NCBI GenBank assembly: GCA_964468345.1
Contig: CAYXVZ010000034.1
Coordinates: 1-64,000 of the forward strand
Source of the DNA: DALYLB01 sp964468345
Lineage (GTDB): Bacteria > Acidobacteriota > Blastocatellia > RBC074
DNA: 64,000 nt
Direction of reading: 5' to 3'
A program made the translations under genes and the position numbers. Shown in pieces: positions 34,840 through 44,518 of the stretch. Each line of letters starts with the position of its first letter. The first letter of the stretch is position 1. The notes under the pieces were generated by a model. That model saw only the letters and a list, made by a program, of their open reading frames with translations. It did not search any database and was not told where the DNA came from.

Positions 34840-37071
34840 TCACCGGACGGAAAAATCGATCCATTGCTCCGCGGCGGCGTTCTTGCCCTGCCGCTGTTCG
34901 TCGCGCACGATAAGCCGCAGATAATATTCGCCCGCCGAAAAGTTCCTGAGCTGAAACCGGCCGCCGCAATCCAGCCATTGCGCTTCCTTGCCGTCGGCCC
35001 GCGCCTTGTTCCGCACCGGCCGTTCGGGCGATTGGAAAATCTGCTTTCCCTCGCGATACAGTTCGAAGCGCAGCGTGACGCTGGGGGCTTGCGAATTTTT
35101 CTCCGGTCGCGGGTTGTAAATCGAGGCCTGATACTCGATTTCGCTGTCGGTCGCGAATCGACGCACCGCCGGATTGGCGATAATTTCCGCTTCGAGAATG
35201 TTCTCGTTTTGCGCGGCTGCATTGACCGGCCGGGCGGGTTCGCCGTTCACTGCCTGATTGAGAATAATGCCCGAGAGCGCGATGCGATCTTTTTTCAGGC
35301 TGGGAATCTGGATGAACTGATGCGAAGATCCCAGACGCCCGCTATTGGCGTCGCGCAGGACCGACCGGAGCTGATATGCGCCGGGCTTCTTCACTGGAAA
35401 ATCGTTGAGATAGGTCAATCCCTCCGCCATCACTCGCGTAAATTGCGCCGAATTCAATCGAATCGTGAATTGCTGGGCATAACTTTCGGCGACCATTCCT
35501 CTTTCATCGAAGCTGAAATACACCAGTTCCAGCGTCGTGGATTTTTCTCCGCCGGCTTCGTCCTTGAATTTCAGGCTTTTCGGATCGATATGAAAAAAAG
35601 ATCGGATGACAGGCTGTCCCGTGAGCGAACTATAAAAGAGCGAGGTCACCTGATATGGAATATCTTTCGTCCCGAAGGGAGAGAACAATGCGGACTTGAT
35701 CTGATCTTCGCGGGTTTTGGGGATTTCCCTCGCTTTCGCATCTTCCAACCCGAAAAATCCATTGCGGGTTCGGACCGTCAGGCCGGGCCGGTTCACGCGC
35801 AATCTGATCTTGTGGAACTTCTGATCGAATTTCTCGTCCTCCGGGTCGAAGCCCACCAGATAATAACTGCGATTGTCATCCGCGGATCGTTTCAAGAGTT
35901 CCGCCGTATCGTTGTTGTCGTAAAGGGCGAGTCCGCCCGTTTCATACGCCAGGGTCCGCAGAACATCGTTGATGCCCGACTCGCCGGAATCACGCTGCTG
36001 TCCGGCACTCTCAAACGCGGCATCCGTCCAGCCGGGGACCTGCTGGCCTTTCACATTGACGGAATAAAACGCAACTCCGGAGCGATTGGCCAGTTCGATC
36101 AGATTTCTCACCCGCGCGAAAAATCCCGGATCCTTCGGAGACAATCCGTCGGAAAGAGCGATCGCCACTTTCCGCCCCGGCAGCGGACGCAACGACCGCG
36201 TGACATAATTCAATGCGCCCATCGTGCCGGAGAGGAAGATCGTCTCGCGAAAATTCTCGGCATTCTCCGCGACTCGTTCCGCGGCCGCTTTTTGCGGATT
36301 GTCCATTCTTTCGCGCGCTTTTTCAGCAGGAGTGTTGAACACGCCGTTGCGCTCTTTGGGCGATTCGAAATTCATGGCAAACGCGCCTACACCAACGCCG
36401 TTGAGCGGAAACACAATCTTGTTGATCGCAGCGTACAGAATCCGTTTGTCACTGGTGAATTGCTGATAGATGCCCAGCCCGCCGCTGGTTCGGAAGATGC
36501 CGACCAGATCCCCTTCCCGCATTTGATTGGCGACGAAGTCCTTGAGCGAGGCCTTTGCGAAAGCGACGCTCGAAAAAGACAGATTCAGATCGTCCACGAT
36601 CAATGCGATGGTGCGACGAACATTCTGTTCCTCGATTTGTCGCGTGGGCATCTGCGTCAAGGTCGGCTCGTTGACGTTGGGTTGCGCTTTCTCCCGCTCG
36701 GGCGCTTCGTATAATACAATGCGCTTGAAATACGTCAGCGGCTGCGGCTTCTCATCCACTAACATTTCAAAATCAGCCGGGCTCAGATCCTCGATGTGAT
36801 TTCCTTTTTTATCCGTGACGATCGCATCGATCTGGACGAGTTGCGTCGAAATCCGCACAACGGCCTCCACATCCTGATTCGGCGTGGGCGCGGGGTTCTG
36901 TGCCTGCGAATCGTCTGTTTTTCCGGCGGAACCGGAGCCGGTTCTGCTCGAAGGTTTTGACTGCGTCTGGTGATTGCGGGCCGCCATCGGCTGCAGCTGG
37001 AGTTGAAGCAATACCAAAATAATGAACGGGACAAAACGACGTCCCCCGCCAAAGAGGTATTTGATGGCCAT
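34840..37071 (-). CDS. Large secreted VWA protein (VWFA-related)
   Basis: The 743-residue protein has an N-terminal hydrophobic export segment (about 12-30), a Ser/Pro/Gln-rich linker, and a VWFA-related domain (about 70-415): VQIDAIVTDKKGNHIEDLSP, DFEMLVDEKPQPLTYFKR, LIVDDLNLSFSSV (degenerate metal site), PGRKVAIALSDGLSPKDPG and YYLVGFDPEDEKFDQKFHKI. The remaining 300 residues are predicted beta-sandwich domains. The same family as the convergent gene at 31550-34663, but without the LolA-like tail. GGAGG lies six to seven bases before the ATG. The spacer to the neighbour (34664-34839) has no clear terminator. Probable surface or periplasmic binding protein; partner unknown. Confidence 0.86.
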   Translation of the reverse strand: MAIKYLFGGGRRFVPFIILVLLQLQLQPMAARNHQTQSKPSSRTGSGSAGKTDDSQAQNPAPTPNQDVEAVVRISTQLVQIDAIVTDKKGNHIEDLSPADFEMLVDEKPQPLTYFKRIVLYEAPEREKAQPNVNEPTLTQMPTRQIEEQNVRRTIALIVDDLNLSFSSVAFAKASLKDFVANQMREGDLVGIFRTSGGLGIYQQFTSDKRILYAAINKIVFPLNGVGVGAFAMNFESPKERNGVFNTPAEKARERMDNPQKAAAERVAENAENFRETIFLSGTMGALNYVTRSLRPLPGRKVAIALSDGLSPKDPGFFARVRNLIELANRSGVAFYSVNVKGQQVPGWTDAAFESAGQQRDSGESGINDVLRTLAYETGGLALYDNNDTAELLKRSADDNRSYYLVGFDPEDEKFDQKFHKIRLRVNRPGLTVRTRNGFFGLEDAKAREIPKTREDQIKSALFSPFGTKDIPYQVTSLFYSSLTGQPVIRSFFHIDPKSLKFKDEAGGEKSTTLELVYFSFDERGMVAESYAQQFTIRLNSAQFTRVMAEGLTYLNDFPVKKPGAYQLRSVLRDANSGRLGSSHQFIQIPSLKKDRIALSGIILNQAVNGEPARPVNAAAQNENILEAEIIANPAVRRFATDSEIEYQASIYNPRPEKNSQAPSVTLRFELYREGKQIFQSPERPVRNKARADGKEAQWLDCGGRFQLRNFSAGEYYLRLIVRDEQRQGKNAAAEQWIDFSVR

Positions 37072-37184
37072 TCAGATCCTCCCAGTTGATACCCTGGCAA
37101 CAGTTGGCACTCCTCATATGTCCCGGCTCGACCAAGAAAATGAGGCATATGCATTTTGAGGGATGTGTTGCCTTCGAGCAATAA

Positions 37185-37216
37185 AAAAGCCCATCCAGTT
37201 TCCCGGATGGGCTTTT
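37185..37216 (-). terminator. Rho-independent terminator of the TonB receptor gene
   Basis: On the minus strand a 12-bp stem (AAAAGCCCATCC and complement) with an 8-base loop is followed by a T run. It begins 25 bases after the receptor stop codon at 37241. Confidence 0.92.
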
Positions 37217-37240
37217 GAATCATTGACAAACGCTTTTGGT

Positions 37241-40200
37241 CTAGAACACGAAGCGAACGCCGAGGCGGATCTGCCGAACGCCCTGGAAGTTGTTCGCAAG
37301 CCCGAAAGCAGTGTTCTTCCGCTGTGGGAAGGCCGGATCGTTCAGGAAGGCATTGAACTCATTGAGAATGCCTGAGTTCAGCACCTGCTTCAGCGCCGCC
37401 GGCTCATCCGTATTCGGCAACCGCAAAGTGGCCGGCGTCGGATTGATGGCCGCGGGCGTTCTATTAACTCCCAGCACGTTGGCTTCGTTGAACAGGTTCA
37501 GCACATTGAAGTTGAACGTCATCGAGTACTTCTCCGAGCCGAAATTGAAGCGATGCTGGATGTTGAAGTCCGTGTTGGTGAAGACCGGCGTGCGGCCCAG
37601 ATCGCCACGGCCCTTCAAAATCGATTCGGCATACAGCGTGTAATAGCTCGTCAGAGGCGTTCCCGACTGAATCGTCGTGAACATACCGAACTGCGTGCCA
37701 CCGCCCTTGATCTTTCCGAACCAATCGAAATTGTACGAGCCATAGGCGTTGAAAACATGCGGACGATCAGTCGGCAGACGACCATTGTCCGGCTTGCCTT
37801 CCGCCGTGAAGCCCAGGTGCGGCAGGTCGAAAAATCGGTTGACGCCCGGCGAGGTGCGTCCGTTTTCGTCCGAGCTGGCCAGACCTGAATAGTTGCCGTA
37901 TAGGCGGCTGTACGTATAGTTAGTCTGGAAGAAGTAGTTGTTCGAAAAACGGCGATCGAATTTGATTTCGAGCGCGTCGTACCGGCGTTGCGGCGTAACG
38001 GTTTTGGAGTAACCGAACTGTTGCGCAACCTCTTTATGCAGCCCTTTGCCCGGGTTGCCGATGATGTAGGCTTCGCTGCCCGCGGGTGTCGGGAAGCCGG
38101 CATCCTCGATCGCATCATTGACGTTCTTATAGGAATACCGAATGCTGAGCAGAAAGCTCCGGCTCAGTTCCCGCTCGAAGCCGGCCGTGAATTCGGTTTG
38201 ACGGAAGGGTTTCAGGTTCGGATCGACTTTGCCGGTGAACAGGTCGGCCGCCGGGTCGTTCGAAGCGATGCGGAAATCCGCCTGGCAACGTGTCAACCCG
38301 GTCGAGTTCGGAATCGGGCAGACGCCGCCGCCGCGATTGTCCTGATTCGACCCGAGAATGCGTCCGATCGTGTAATAATCGTAACGCGGATTCGCCGGAA
38401 GGATTTCGAAATAATCGTCGCGGAAGAAATCGCCGCCGAAAGAACCGCGCGGTAATTCGAACTTCAGCCGGTCCGTGAACTGGCCAAAGCTTGCGAAAAG
38501 CTTGGTTTTCCCGTCGCCAGTAAGCTGATAAGCGAACCCAAGGCGAGGCACCACCTTGTCGCCAAAACCGAAATTGATCGGCGGCGCATAGCCATTGAAC
38601 GAGGGAAGGTTTTCTTTTTCGAAACGCACGCCCGCGTTGATGGACAGACGGCCCGTCGGCTGCCATCGATCCTGAAAATAGATCGAATGCGCGTTGTTGC
38701 TGGCCTGCCCTTCGGTTGCAAAGCGTCGAAGGATGCCCGCGCCGATCGCAGTCGGCGTTTCCGGAAGCGCGATTGGAGCCAGGTCGTTGAGCGTGAACCC
38801 GTAATAAAGCAGGACGCGGCCCGTGTCCTTATAGCCGGACCGGACTTCGTTGCTGACCTTGATATTTTGATAGCCACCTTTGAATTCGTGACGACCGGCG
38901 AACTTATTCACGATGTAACTGGCATCCGCCTCGAAAGTACGCCGAACGGATGCATCGAAATCCAGATTCGAGTTATTCGTCACGTTCTGGAAATTGACGT
39001 CGCATCCCGCTGCAGCCGGTCCCTGCAGACCCAGGCACTGAAACCGCGTGACGCGAGGGATGAAGTAAGAGTTAAGTTTTTCGTTCAGAAATGCGCGAGA
39101 GAAGCGGAAGGTCGTCACCAGATTGCTCGAAGGCGTATAAACCGCCTGCGTTGCAATGTTATTCGAATTCTGGCGTCCCCCCTGCCGATCTGTCAGAGCT
39201 GGACCGACGAGGTTGCCGATCGTACCTCCGAAGTTCGCCCCTGGCGGGGCGGCGTTGATCGTGATGTTACCTTGCGGAATGATGCCGTCCTGAATAATCG
39301 GATTCCAAATATACGTCGCCGACAGACGCAGCTTGTTCATTGGCGCAGCATCCAATCGGCCCGAGAAATACTCCTGGCGGACGTTGGTTGTATAAGTCGA
39401 CGCGGCATTCGTTGCGTTCGGAACAATCGCCCCACTTGTGCTCGTGTTCTGCGTAAAATACCGAACCGTCCGGGTCGTGTCGAAGATCTGCGGGGCATAG
39501 CTCGCCAGGAACCACAGTCTGTCCTTCGCCACCGGTCCACCCAGCGCGAAACTCGGGAAGTGATTCGTGAAGCTGTCGCGCTCGGGGCGCAAATAATCAT
39601 TGAACTGTCGAAACGCGGCGGCCGTGCCTTGACGGTAAACGTTTAAAAGGGGACGCGGGCCCGAGAACAAGGAGCTCGGTTCGAATTCGTAGCCCACTTC
39701 GCCGTGGAATTCGTTTGATCCGCCCTTCGTCACGACGTTGACCACGCCGCCCGTCGCGCCGCCATACTCGGCTTCGAACCCGGAGGTCTTGATCTGGATC
39801 TCCTGCACAAACTGGAAAGGCAGGTTGTTGTTCGTATTGAGCACGCCCGTGCGGAAGTTGCTAACTTCCATTCCGTCGATGATAAAGCTGTTTTCCGAAC
39901 CGCTCGCGCCGTCGATTTGAAAACCGCCGCTGAGCGCTTCCTGGCGGGCGGCGGGCGCGACTTTCAACAGGCTCGTCATGTTCGTGCCTTTCGGCAGCGC
40001 TTCGATCGTGCGGGTGGTGATGTTCGTTTGAATCTTATTGTCGTTCGGATCGATGCGAGCCACATCGTCGCTGGTAATCACAACCTGCTCGGACACACTG
40101 CCGACTTTGAGTGCGATATCCGTTTCGACGGTTTTGCCGAGGACAACGGTCACGCCTTCGATGTTGCCCGTGCTGAAATTCGTGGCCGTGACCGTAATCT

Positions 40201-40450
40201 TATAAATACCCGGCGGTACCTGTAACATGCGGTAAAAGCCGTCGCTGTTCGTCGTGGCGCTCCGGCTGAACGCCGCGCCATCCACTTTGACGGTCGCGCC
40301 CGGGATAGCTGCACCCGCCGCATCCTTGATTGTTCCCTGAATCGTCCCAGTAGTCTCCTGGGCGAGAGACGTAACTCCGACGAATAGCGTGAAAAGAAAC
40401 ACACACAGTGCGGACTGGAGTGCGCTCCTCACGAATCGATTTTTAGTCAT
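37241..40450 (-). CDS. TonB-dependent outer-membrane receptor (Oar-like)
   Basis: The 1069-residue protein has a signal peptide (about 10-30), a CarboxypepD_reg-like domain (about 34-115; GTIQGTIKDAAGAAIPGATV and PPGIYKITVTATNFSTG), a plug domain (about 120-250; SGSENSFIIDGMEVSNFRTG and EAEYGGATGGVVNVVTKGGS), and a large beta-barrel ending in RLGVRFVF with terminal Phe. This is the Oar-like architecture abundant in Acidobacteria; substrates are often glycans or peptides. It is monocistronic with its own terminator. GAGGAG lies five bases before the ATG. A 700-base upstream region contains a hairpin at 40644-40669. Confidence 0.9.
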   Translation of the reverse strand: MTKNRFVRSALQSALCVFLFTLFVGVTSLAQETTGTIQGTIKDAAGAAIPGATVKVDGAAFSRSATTNSDGFYRMLQVPPGIYKITVTATNFSTGNIEGVTVVLGKTVETDIALKVGSVSEQVVITSDDVARIDPNDNKIQTNITTRTIEALPKGTNMTSLLKVAPAARQEALSGGFQIDGASGSENSFIIDGMEVSNFRTGVLNTNNNLPFQFVQEIQIKTSGFEAEYGGATGGVVNVVTKGGSNEFHGEVGYEFEPSSLFSGPRPLLNVYRQGTAAAFRQFNDYLRPERDSFTNHFPSFALGGPVAKDRLWFLASYAPQIFDTTRTVRYFTQNTSTSGAIVPNATNAASTYTTNVRQEYFSGRLDAAPMNKLRLSATYIWNPIIQDGIIPQGNITINAAPPGANFGGTIGNLVGPALTDRQGGRQNSNNIATQAVYTPSSNLVTTFRFSRAFLNEKLNSYFIPRVTRFQCLGLQGPAAAGCDVNFQNVTNNSNLDFDASVRRTFEADASYIVNKFAGRHEFKGGYQNIKVSNEVRSGYKDTGRVLLYYGFTLNDLAPIALPETPTAIGAGILRRFATEGQASNNAHSIYFQDRWQPTGRLSINAGVRFEKENLPSFNGYAPPINFGFGDKVVPRLGFAYQLTGDGKTKLFASFGQFTDRLKFELPRGSFGGDFFRDDYFEILPANPRYDYYTIGRILGSNQDNRGGGVCPIPNSTGLTRCQADFRIASNDPAADLFTGKVDPNLKPFRQTEFTAGFERELSRSFLLSIRYSYKNVNDAIEDAGFPTPAGSEAYIIGNPGKGLHKEVAQQFGYSKTVTPQRRYDALEIKFDRRFSNNYFFQTNYTYSRLYGNYSGLASSDENGRTSPGVNRFFDLPHLGFTAEGKPDNGRLPTDRPHVFNAYGSYNFDWFGKIKGGGTQFGMFTTIQSGTPLTSYYTLYAESILKGRGDLGRTPVFTNTDFNIQHRFNFGSEKYSMTFNFNVLNLFNEANVLGVNRTPAAINPTPATLRLPNTDEPAALKQVLNSGILNEFNAFLNDPAFPQRKNTAFGLANNFQGVRQIRLGVRFVF

Positions 40451-41158
40451 GATTTCTCCTCAAAATGTTGGGTTAAAGGCTTTCGGGAAACCTCCGTCCG
40501 CCATCAATCCAATGCCTGTTTTTCAATCGCGCCTCGGGCATTTTCTGAACTGTTTTTTTCATTCTTTTTCCGATGCGCGTGGAATCTATCTCCCTGCAAG
40601 CGTGTAAGTACATCTGCCAGATCTATCGGTCTTTCCTTCTTCTCCATTGAGCGGCCGCCCCCTCAATGGCTCTGTATTTTTTGTTTACGCGATTTCTGCA
40701 TCCGAAGACTTCGGATATAAAAATTTGTGAAGGAGTATTCTCAAATCTGAAAACCACTGGAAGATGTAACACGATTCGGTTCATTAAATCGCAATTCTTG
40801 TTCCAGACCATTCAGAGTTCCACATAACAAGATAAGCCGGCTATTTTCTTGCAAATGCGCAAATCCCGATAATGGAAAAAGCCTCCAATCGATTCAAAAT
40901 ATTGAATCGCCGTGCATTTTTTCGGATATAAAAACGAGCAGGAGTCAGCAAAGCAACCAAAAATACAAATTTGTAGTTACCATTTTGCGAGGGAACAAAC
41001 TTGAAAGAGCGCAGATCCGAGAAGGGAGAGGGAGAAACGGAAGGGGAAAAAGGGAAAACCAGGGAAAAGGCCATCGGCAATTGAATCGGGTCCTCACCGC
41101 TCAATTTCGATACCTTCGTCCCTGGTTCTCATGCGTGCGGGAAACCCGAGGGGCACCT
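40451..41158. other. Long intergenic region with hairpin and purine tract
   Basis: About 710 bases lie upstream of the TonB receptor gene and downstream of an unknown minus-strand gene. It holds a small hairpin (arms CCATTGAG and CTCAATGG at 40644-40669) that could lie in the receptor leader, and a purine-rich tract (about 41011-41070) built from GGGAGA and GGGAAAA words. I see no second pyrimidine arm for that tract, no gene and no RNA family. Confidence 0.45.
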
Positions 41159-41839
41159 TCAAGCTTCCCACACGATCTGATACCGGCATTGATCGAGTCG
41201 AAGGCGGGGGCCTTCGATCGGCTGGATCCTGCAGGACGCAAAGGCCGCGTCGCGCAAGAGGGTTTGCAGGATGGACCGATAATATTCCTGCGCGCCGGAA
41301 TAAGTTTCGAGGCGTTCAGAAAATACGCCGCGATGAATCGTGACTCGCACATCGCCGGCCTCTTTTTGCGTGGCAATGTATGCGACGCTGCCGGCGAAGT
41401 GGTGCGCCATCCGGGTGGCCCACGAGAGGGCAAAATGGCGGCGCGTGCCGACAGGCCATCGACGAAGTGTTTGGCGCACCATGAGAGGCATGCGGCACAG
41501 AAGTTCGGAGAGGATTCTCGCGCCGGCTTCGCTGAATACCTCCGCTGAATTTTTCTCGCAGGCAATCATACGGGCCAGTTTGATGGCGCGCGCGGCGCTG
41601 ATGATATCGACGCGCCGATCGATCAATTCCTGCGTTCGTGAAACGGTCACACCAAGTTCATACCATGCATTCGAATACGTCTGCGGAATTCGTTCCCGCA
41701 TCGCCCGGAGCAGTTCGCGCTGCACGAGAGGCGAGACGGACGGCACCCCGACGCAGATGCCCTGCGCGGCGGCTATCGGCCGAAACGGTTGAACCGGCAG
41801 ACATCGAATCCGGGTCGAAGAATCAACCAGGGCAATCAT
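41159..41839 (-). CDS. Unknown cytoplasmic protein, weak DUF2378/V4R-like C-terminus
   Basis: The 226-residue protein has no signal peptide or membrane helix. The N-terminal half is mostly helical (RTQELIDRRVDIISAARAIK, KNSAEVFSEAGARILSELLC). The C-terminal half contains FALSWATRMAHHFAGSVAY, a Val/Ile strand pair, GAQEYYRSILQTLL and a final segment with two Cys and RYQIVWEA. That last pattern resembles the end of DUF2378 or V4R-type small-molecule-binding domains, but the match is by eye and weak. The ATG at 41839 is chosen because GGAGGAG lies six bases before it; the frame continues nine codons upstream. It is monocistronic. Function unknown. Confidence 0.68.
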   Translation of the reverse strand: MIALVDSSTRIRCLPVQPFRPIAAAQGICVGVPSVSPLVQRELLRAMRERIPQTYSNAWYELGVTVSRTQELIDRRVDIISAARAIKLARMIACEKNSAEVFSEAGARILSELLCRMPLMVRQTLRRWPVGTRRHFALSWATRMAHHFAGSVAYIATQKEAGDVRVTIHRGVFSERLETYSGAQEYYRSILQTLLRDAAFASCRIQPIEGPRLRLDQCRYQIVWEA

Positions 41840-42363
41840 AGGCTTCTCCTCCGTGTACGGTGTCAATGAAGCAGCACTGTTCGCGATAACGGCCGGGTGA
41901 GGGCGCGTCTATCCCCGTCGTGATCGCCATTCAATCCGATGGCAATTCAGAGAGGTCGATCCAATGCAGCTGCCTTGAGAGTATTCAATTGTAATTTTGA
42001 ACCCGATACGGCCAAGTGGCGGCACCATGTGGCGTATCGAATAGGGATGACTCGAAACCTGTTGCTTATCGTGCAATGACGACACCGTCACCACAATTCA
42101 GGGCGATCTCTTTTGTTGTTTGGGACAACAGATACGTTTCGCAACGCTGCTTATCGGAATAAATTTGAAGGGGAAAACAGGTTGCGACAGAATCCGCTCA
42201 TGCATTGCCACGGAAACTCAACCCAGGCCGACCGCGACCTATTCTGGTTCGAGTGCGTGGGCACATTAGCCTAGTGCATATATGCTGTCAACATCTTTTC
42301 TGTACGGAAAGACGGGTTTTCGCCCAGAAAAAGGTAATCTTTTTCTGACATGTCCAGGAAGTT
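41840..42363. other. Intergenic region
   Basis: About 520 AT-richer bases lie between the unknown gene and the RNase D gene (both minus strand). The promoter for the unknown gene should be here. I see no RNA gene, repeat or strong hairpin. Confidence 0.4.
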
Positions 42364-43224
42364 TCAGGACGAATGAAGCAGGTCGAGCAAAGCCTGTCCA
42401 TACTTGGCGATTTTCGCGGGACCGAGGCCATAGATGACATTCAGATCTTCGAGTTTCGTGGGGCGAAGAATGGCGAGGTGGTCGAGGGTTTTATCCTGGC
42501 AGATCATATAGAGCGGGAGGCGTTCGGACCTGGCCATGGATTCTCGCCAGGCGCGAAGCGAGTCGACCAGACGGCGCTCTTCCGCCGTGAGCGGGCGAAG
42601 TTCGATTGTGCGGCGAGGGCTCTTTTTGGGTTTTTCCTCTTCGTCCCGCGGTGCGCCGATGCGGGCGCGGCGCAATTCGATTTCCCAGCGTCCCATCTCT
42701 TCCAGCCGCTCCGCGAGCCGCTGAAAAACGAGCAGCGCGATACGGGCATCGAGCGCGGCATAATCGAGCTGCCGCCGGTCGAGCGGGCGGCGGCGCCAGT
42801 CGCTGCGCTGATAGGTTTTATCGAGCGGAAGGCCGAGCAGGTGATCCGAAACTGACGATAGACTGAAGGACTGGAGTTTGAGAGCCTTTCGCGCCAGGCG
42901 CAGCGTGTCGACCAGCCCTGCCACTTCAAATCCCGCGCCGCGCAATACGCCGTCATCGAAACGCGCGTTATGCGCGGCCATCATTGCCTCGGGATCTTCG
43001 ATCAGCGACCGGGCTTGATCGATGCCCGCCGCGAGCGCGTCGATCACGACGACCTCGCCCGTCGGCGCGGCGAGTTGCAAAAGGCTCAGCCGATTCTGTC
43101 CCGTGTCGGAATCAAAAAAGGTTTCGGTGTCGAGGCCGATGACGGGTTGCGACGAAAAAGCCACCAGCGCGGCGAGGACTTCGCCGGGATCGATCAGATA
43201 GCGATATTGGATATCGGGTGTCAT
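42364..43224 (-). CDS. rnd: Ribonuclease D-like 3'-5' exonuclease with HRDC domain
   Basis: The 286-residue protein is a DEDD-family exonuclease that trims tRNA and other small RNA 3' ends. Exo motifs are visible: Asp32-x-Glu34 (GLDTETF), the second motif Asp in AHNARFDD (about 90), and Tyr155-x3-Asp159 (YAALDARI). An HRDC domain follows at about 210-286 (LRAWRESMARSERLPLYMIC and IYGLGPAKIAKYG). It is shorter than E. coli RNase D, which has two C-terminal helical domains; one HRDC is common outside proteobacteria. The frame extends upstream from a TTG, but ATG 43224 with AGAGA upstream gives the normal N-terminus. It is not obviously in an operon. Confidence 0.92.
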   Translation of the reverse strand: MTPDIQYRYLIDPGEVLAALVAFSSQPVIGLDTETFFDSDTGQNRLSLLQLAAPTGEVVVIDALAAGIDQARSLIEDPEAMMAAHNARFDDGVLRGAGFEVAGLVDTLRLARKALKLQSFSLSSVSDHLLGLPLDKTYQRSDWRRRPLDRRQLDYAALDARIALLVFQRLAERLEEMGRWEIELRRARIGAPRDEEEKPKKSPRRTIELRPLTAEERRLVDSLRAWRESMARSERLPLYMICQDKTLDHLAILRPTKLEDLNVIYGLGPAKIAKYGQALLDLLHSS

Positions 43225-43582
43225 TGAGTTCTCTTCTCGGCCAAAAAACGGGCGAATAGTGACATCCAACTTTTACTAAAGCAAGGCGCAGAGATTGTAA
43301 GTCATCGCCTCGCTCACGCATGGTTCCCACCTGCAAAGGTAATCCGCTGGAAATCCATCTTGCCCCCGCCAACATTCCCGCGCAATCAATCAAGTTCGTA
43401 TGAAAGACATCTTTTTTTATCGCGTAGCCCCCTGTAAATACAGGCTGAATCGCGTGTCGGACGGAACTACTGCAAGCCGTGTCGAGTAATGCCTGAGTAG
43501 AAACTGCGATCGATATTCCATCGAGCGCAATTTGTCGAGACCGTGAATAAAACGAAGAAAACTTTGAAGGAGGCAACGATCA
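43225..43582. other. Divergent intergenic region
   Basis: About 360 bases separate the RNase D gene and the secreted HELGH protein gene. Promoters of both must be here. Nothing else recognised. Confidence 0.4.
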
Positions 43583-44461
43583 ATGAACGCTGCTCGACAC
43601 GCCAGTACATTCCGCACCTTGAATTCCGCCAAACGATCGAAATTCCATTCCCGATGGGCGCTCCTGTGCGCGCTCGCTTCCCTGCTGGCGTCGGCGGCCA
43701 TGCCGGGCATTGCCGATGACAGGGATCCGGACCGCTATCGGCCCGGCTTGCGCATTGCGCCGGGAAAGAAAGGCCTCAAAGAAAAAGAACGCGACCTCAT
43801 TGCCCAAACGCTTCGCGACAAGTCCGGCTTCCTCGATCTCGGTTTCGATGCGGCCGGCTTTCTGACCCTCGGCGATCGCAGCCGCTTGAGCGGCGGTTCG
43901 CAGAGCGCAAGAGAGATGCTGGTCGCAACCATGGAAATGAAAGAAGTGGTCGAGCTTCAATCCGCGCCTCGATCCTCGCTGGTTACGTTCGCCCGCATGA
44001 CCAATCAGACCACTTTCGAAAATCGCAGCACGGGCCAGAAAATCGAAGCCTGCACCATACAGATCGACTTCGCGGATTTTACATTGCTGCAGGGGGACAA
44101 ACAGGCGCTGGCGGCGTTCGATGTCGGTTATGTCGTGCTGCACGAACTGGGCCATGCCGTTCTGGATTTACGGGATACGTTCGACAATTCACCGGGCGAT
44201 TGCGAAGGCAGAATCAACCAGATCCGCCGCGAACTCAACCACCCGGAACGAGTGAGCTATCTGGCCAAGGTTTTCACGGCTGCCGTGCCGTTCGGAACGG
44301 CCCGCGTCAAACGAGCCGAGCTCATCTTTCGTACTGCGGCACGGTCGTATCGGCTCGATTGGGAAGCCCTGCGCGTTGGGCAGATCGTCGATGAAGCCTT
44401 CGTGGCCGCGGCAAGGGCAAAATCAGGAAAGCCAATGGCGATATCCGTGGCAGGGCAATAA
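43583..44461 (+). CDS. Secreted protein with HELGH metalloprotease-like motif
   Basis: The 292-residue product has a long basic n-region and hydrophobic signal segment (about 25-42). Residues 184-198 read VVLHELGHAVLDLRD, with HELGH at 187-191, a zincin-type zinc-binding motif with catalytic Glu188. A candidate third ligand is not clear; Asp or Glu residues follow (DNSPGDCEG). The rest has no recognised family. The start is secure, with AAGGAGG nine bases upstream. It is a predicted periplasmic or secreted metallopeptidase, or a structural relative, with unknown substrate. It ends nine bases before a palindromic repeat shared with the convergent methyltransferase gene. Confidence 0.75.
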   Translation: MNAARHASTFRTLNSAKRSKFHSRWALLCALASLLASAAMPGIADDRDPDRYRPGLRIAPGKKGLKEKERDLIAQTLRDKSGFLDLGFDAAGFLTLGDRSRLSGGSQSAREMLVATMEMKEVVELQSAPRSSLVTFARMTNQTTFENRSTGQKIEACTIQIDFADFTLLQGDKQALAAFDVGYVVLHELGHAVLDLRDTFDNSPGDCEGRINQIRRELNHPERVSYLAKVFTAAVPFGTARVKRAELIFRTAARSYRLDWEALRVGQIVDEAFVAAARAKSGKPMAISVAGQ

Positions 44462-44469
44462 GAATGGTT

Positions 44470-44518
44470 AATAAGACTTATAGGACCTATAAGTCTTATA
44501 GGTCCTATAAGTCTTATT
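44470..44518. repeat. 49-base palindrome built from CTTATAGG words
   Basis: Two 24-base arms (44470-44493 and 44495-44518) are perfect complements around a single central base. Each arm is itself a near-palindrome of CTTATAGG and CCTATAAG words. It lies between convergent genes and contains the stop codon (44514-44516) of the methyltransferase gene. Confidence 0.93.

Noticed and set aside
34819..36714. 631-codon open frame opposite a VWA gene
   Set aside because: No family features and full overlap with a supported gene.
41011..41070. Purine-rich tract resembling one arm of a word hairpin
   Set aside because: No complementary pyrimidine arm nearby, so it was not counted with the hairpin family.
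42196..42210. Possible sigma-54 promoter upstream of the unknown gene at 41159
   Set aside because: The GG and GC elements are correctly spaced, but the -12 TT is missing and the distance to the start codon is more than 350 bases.
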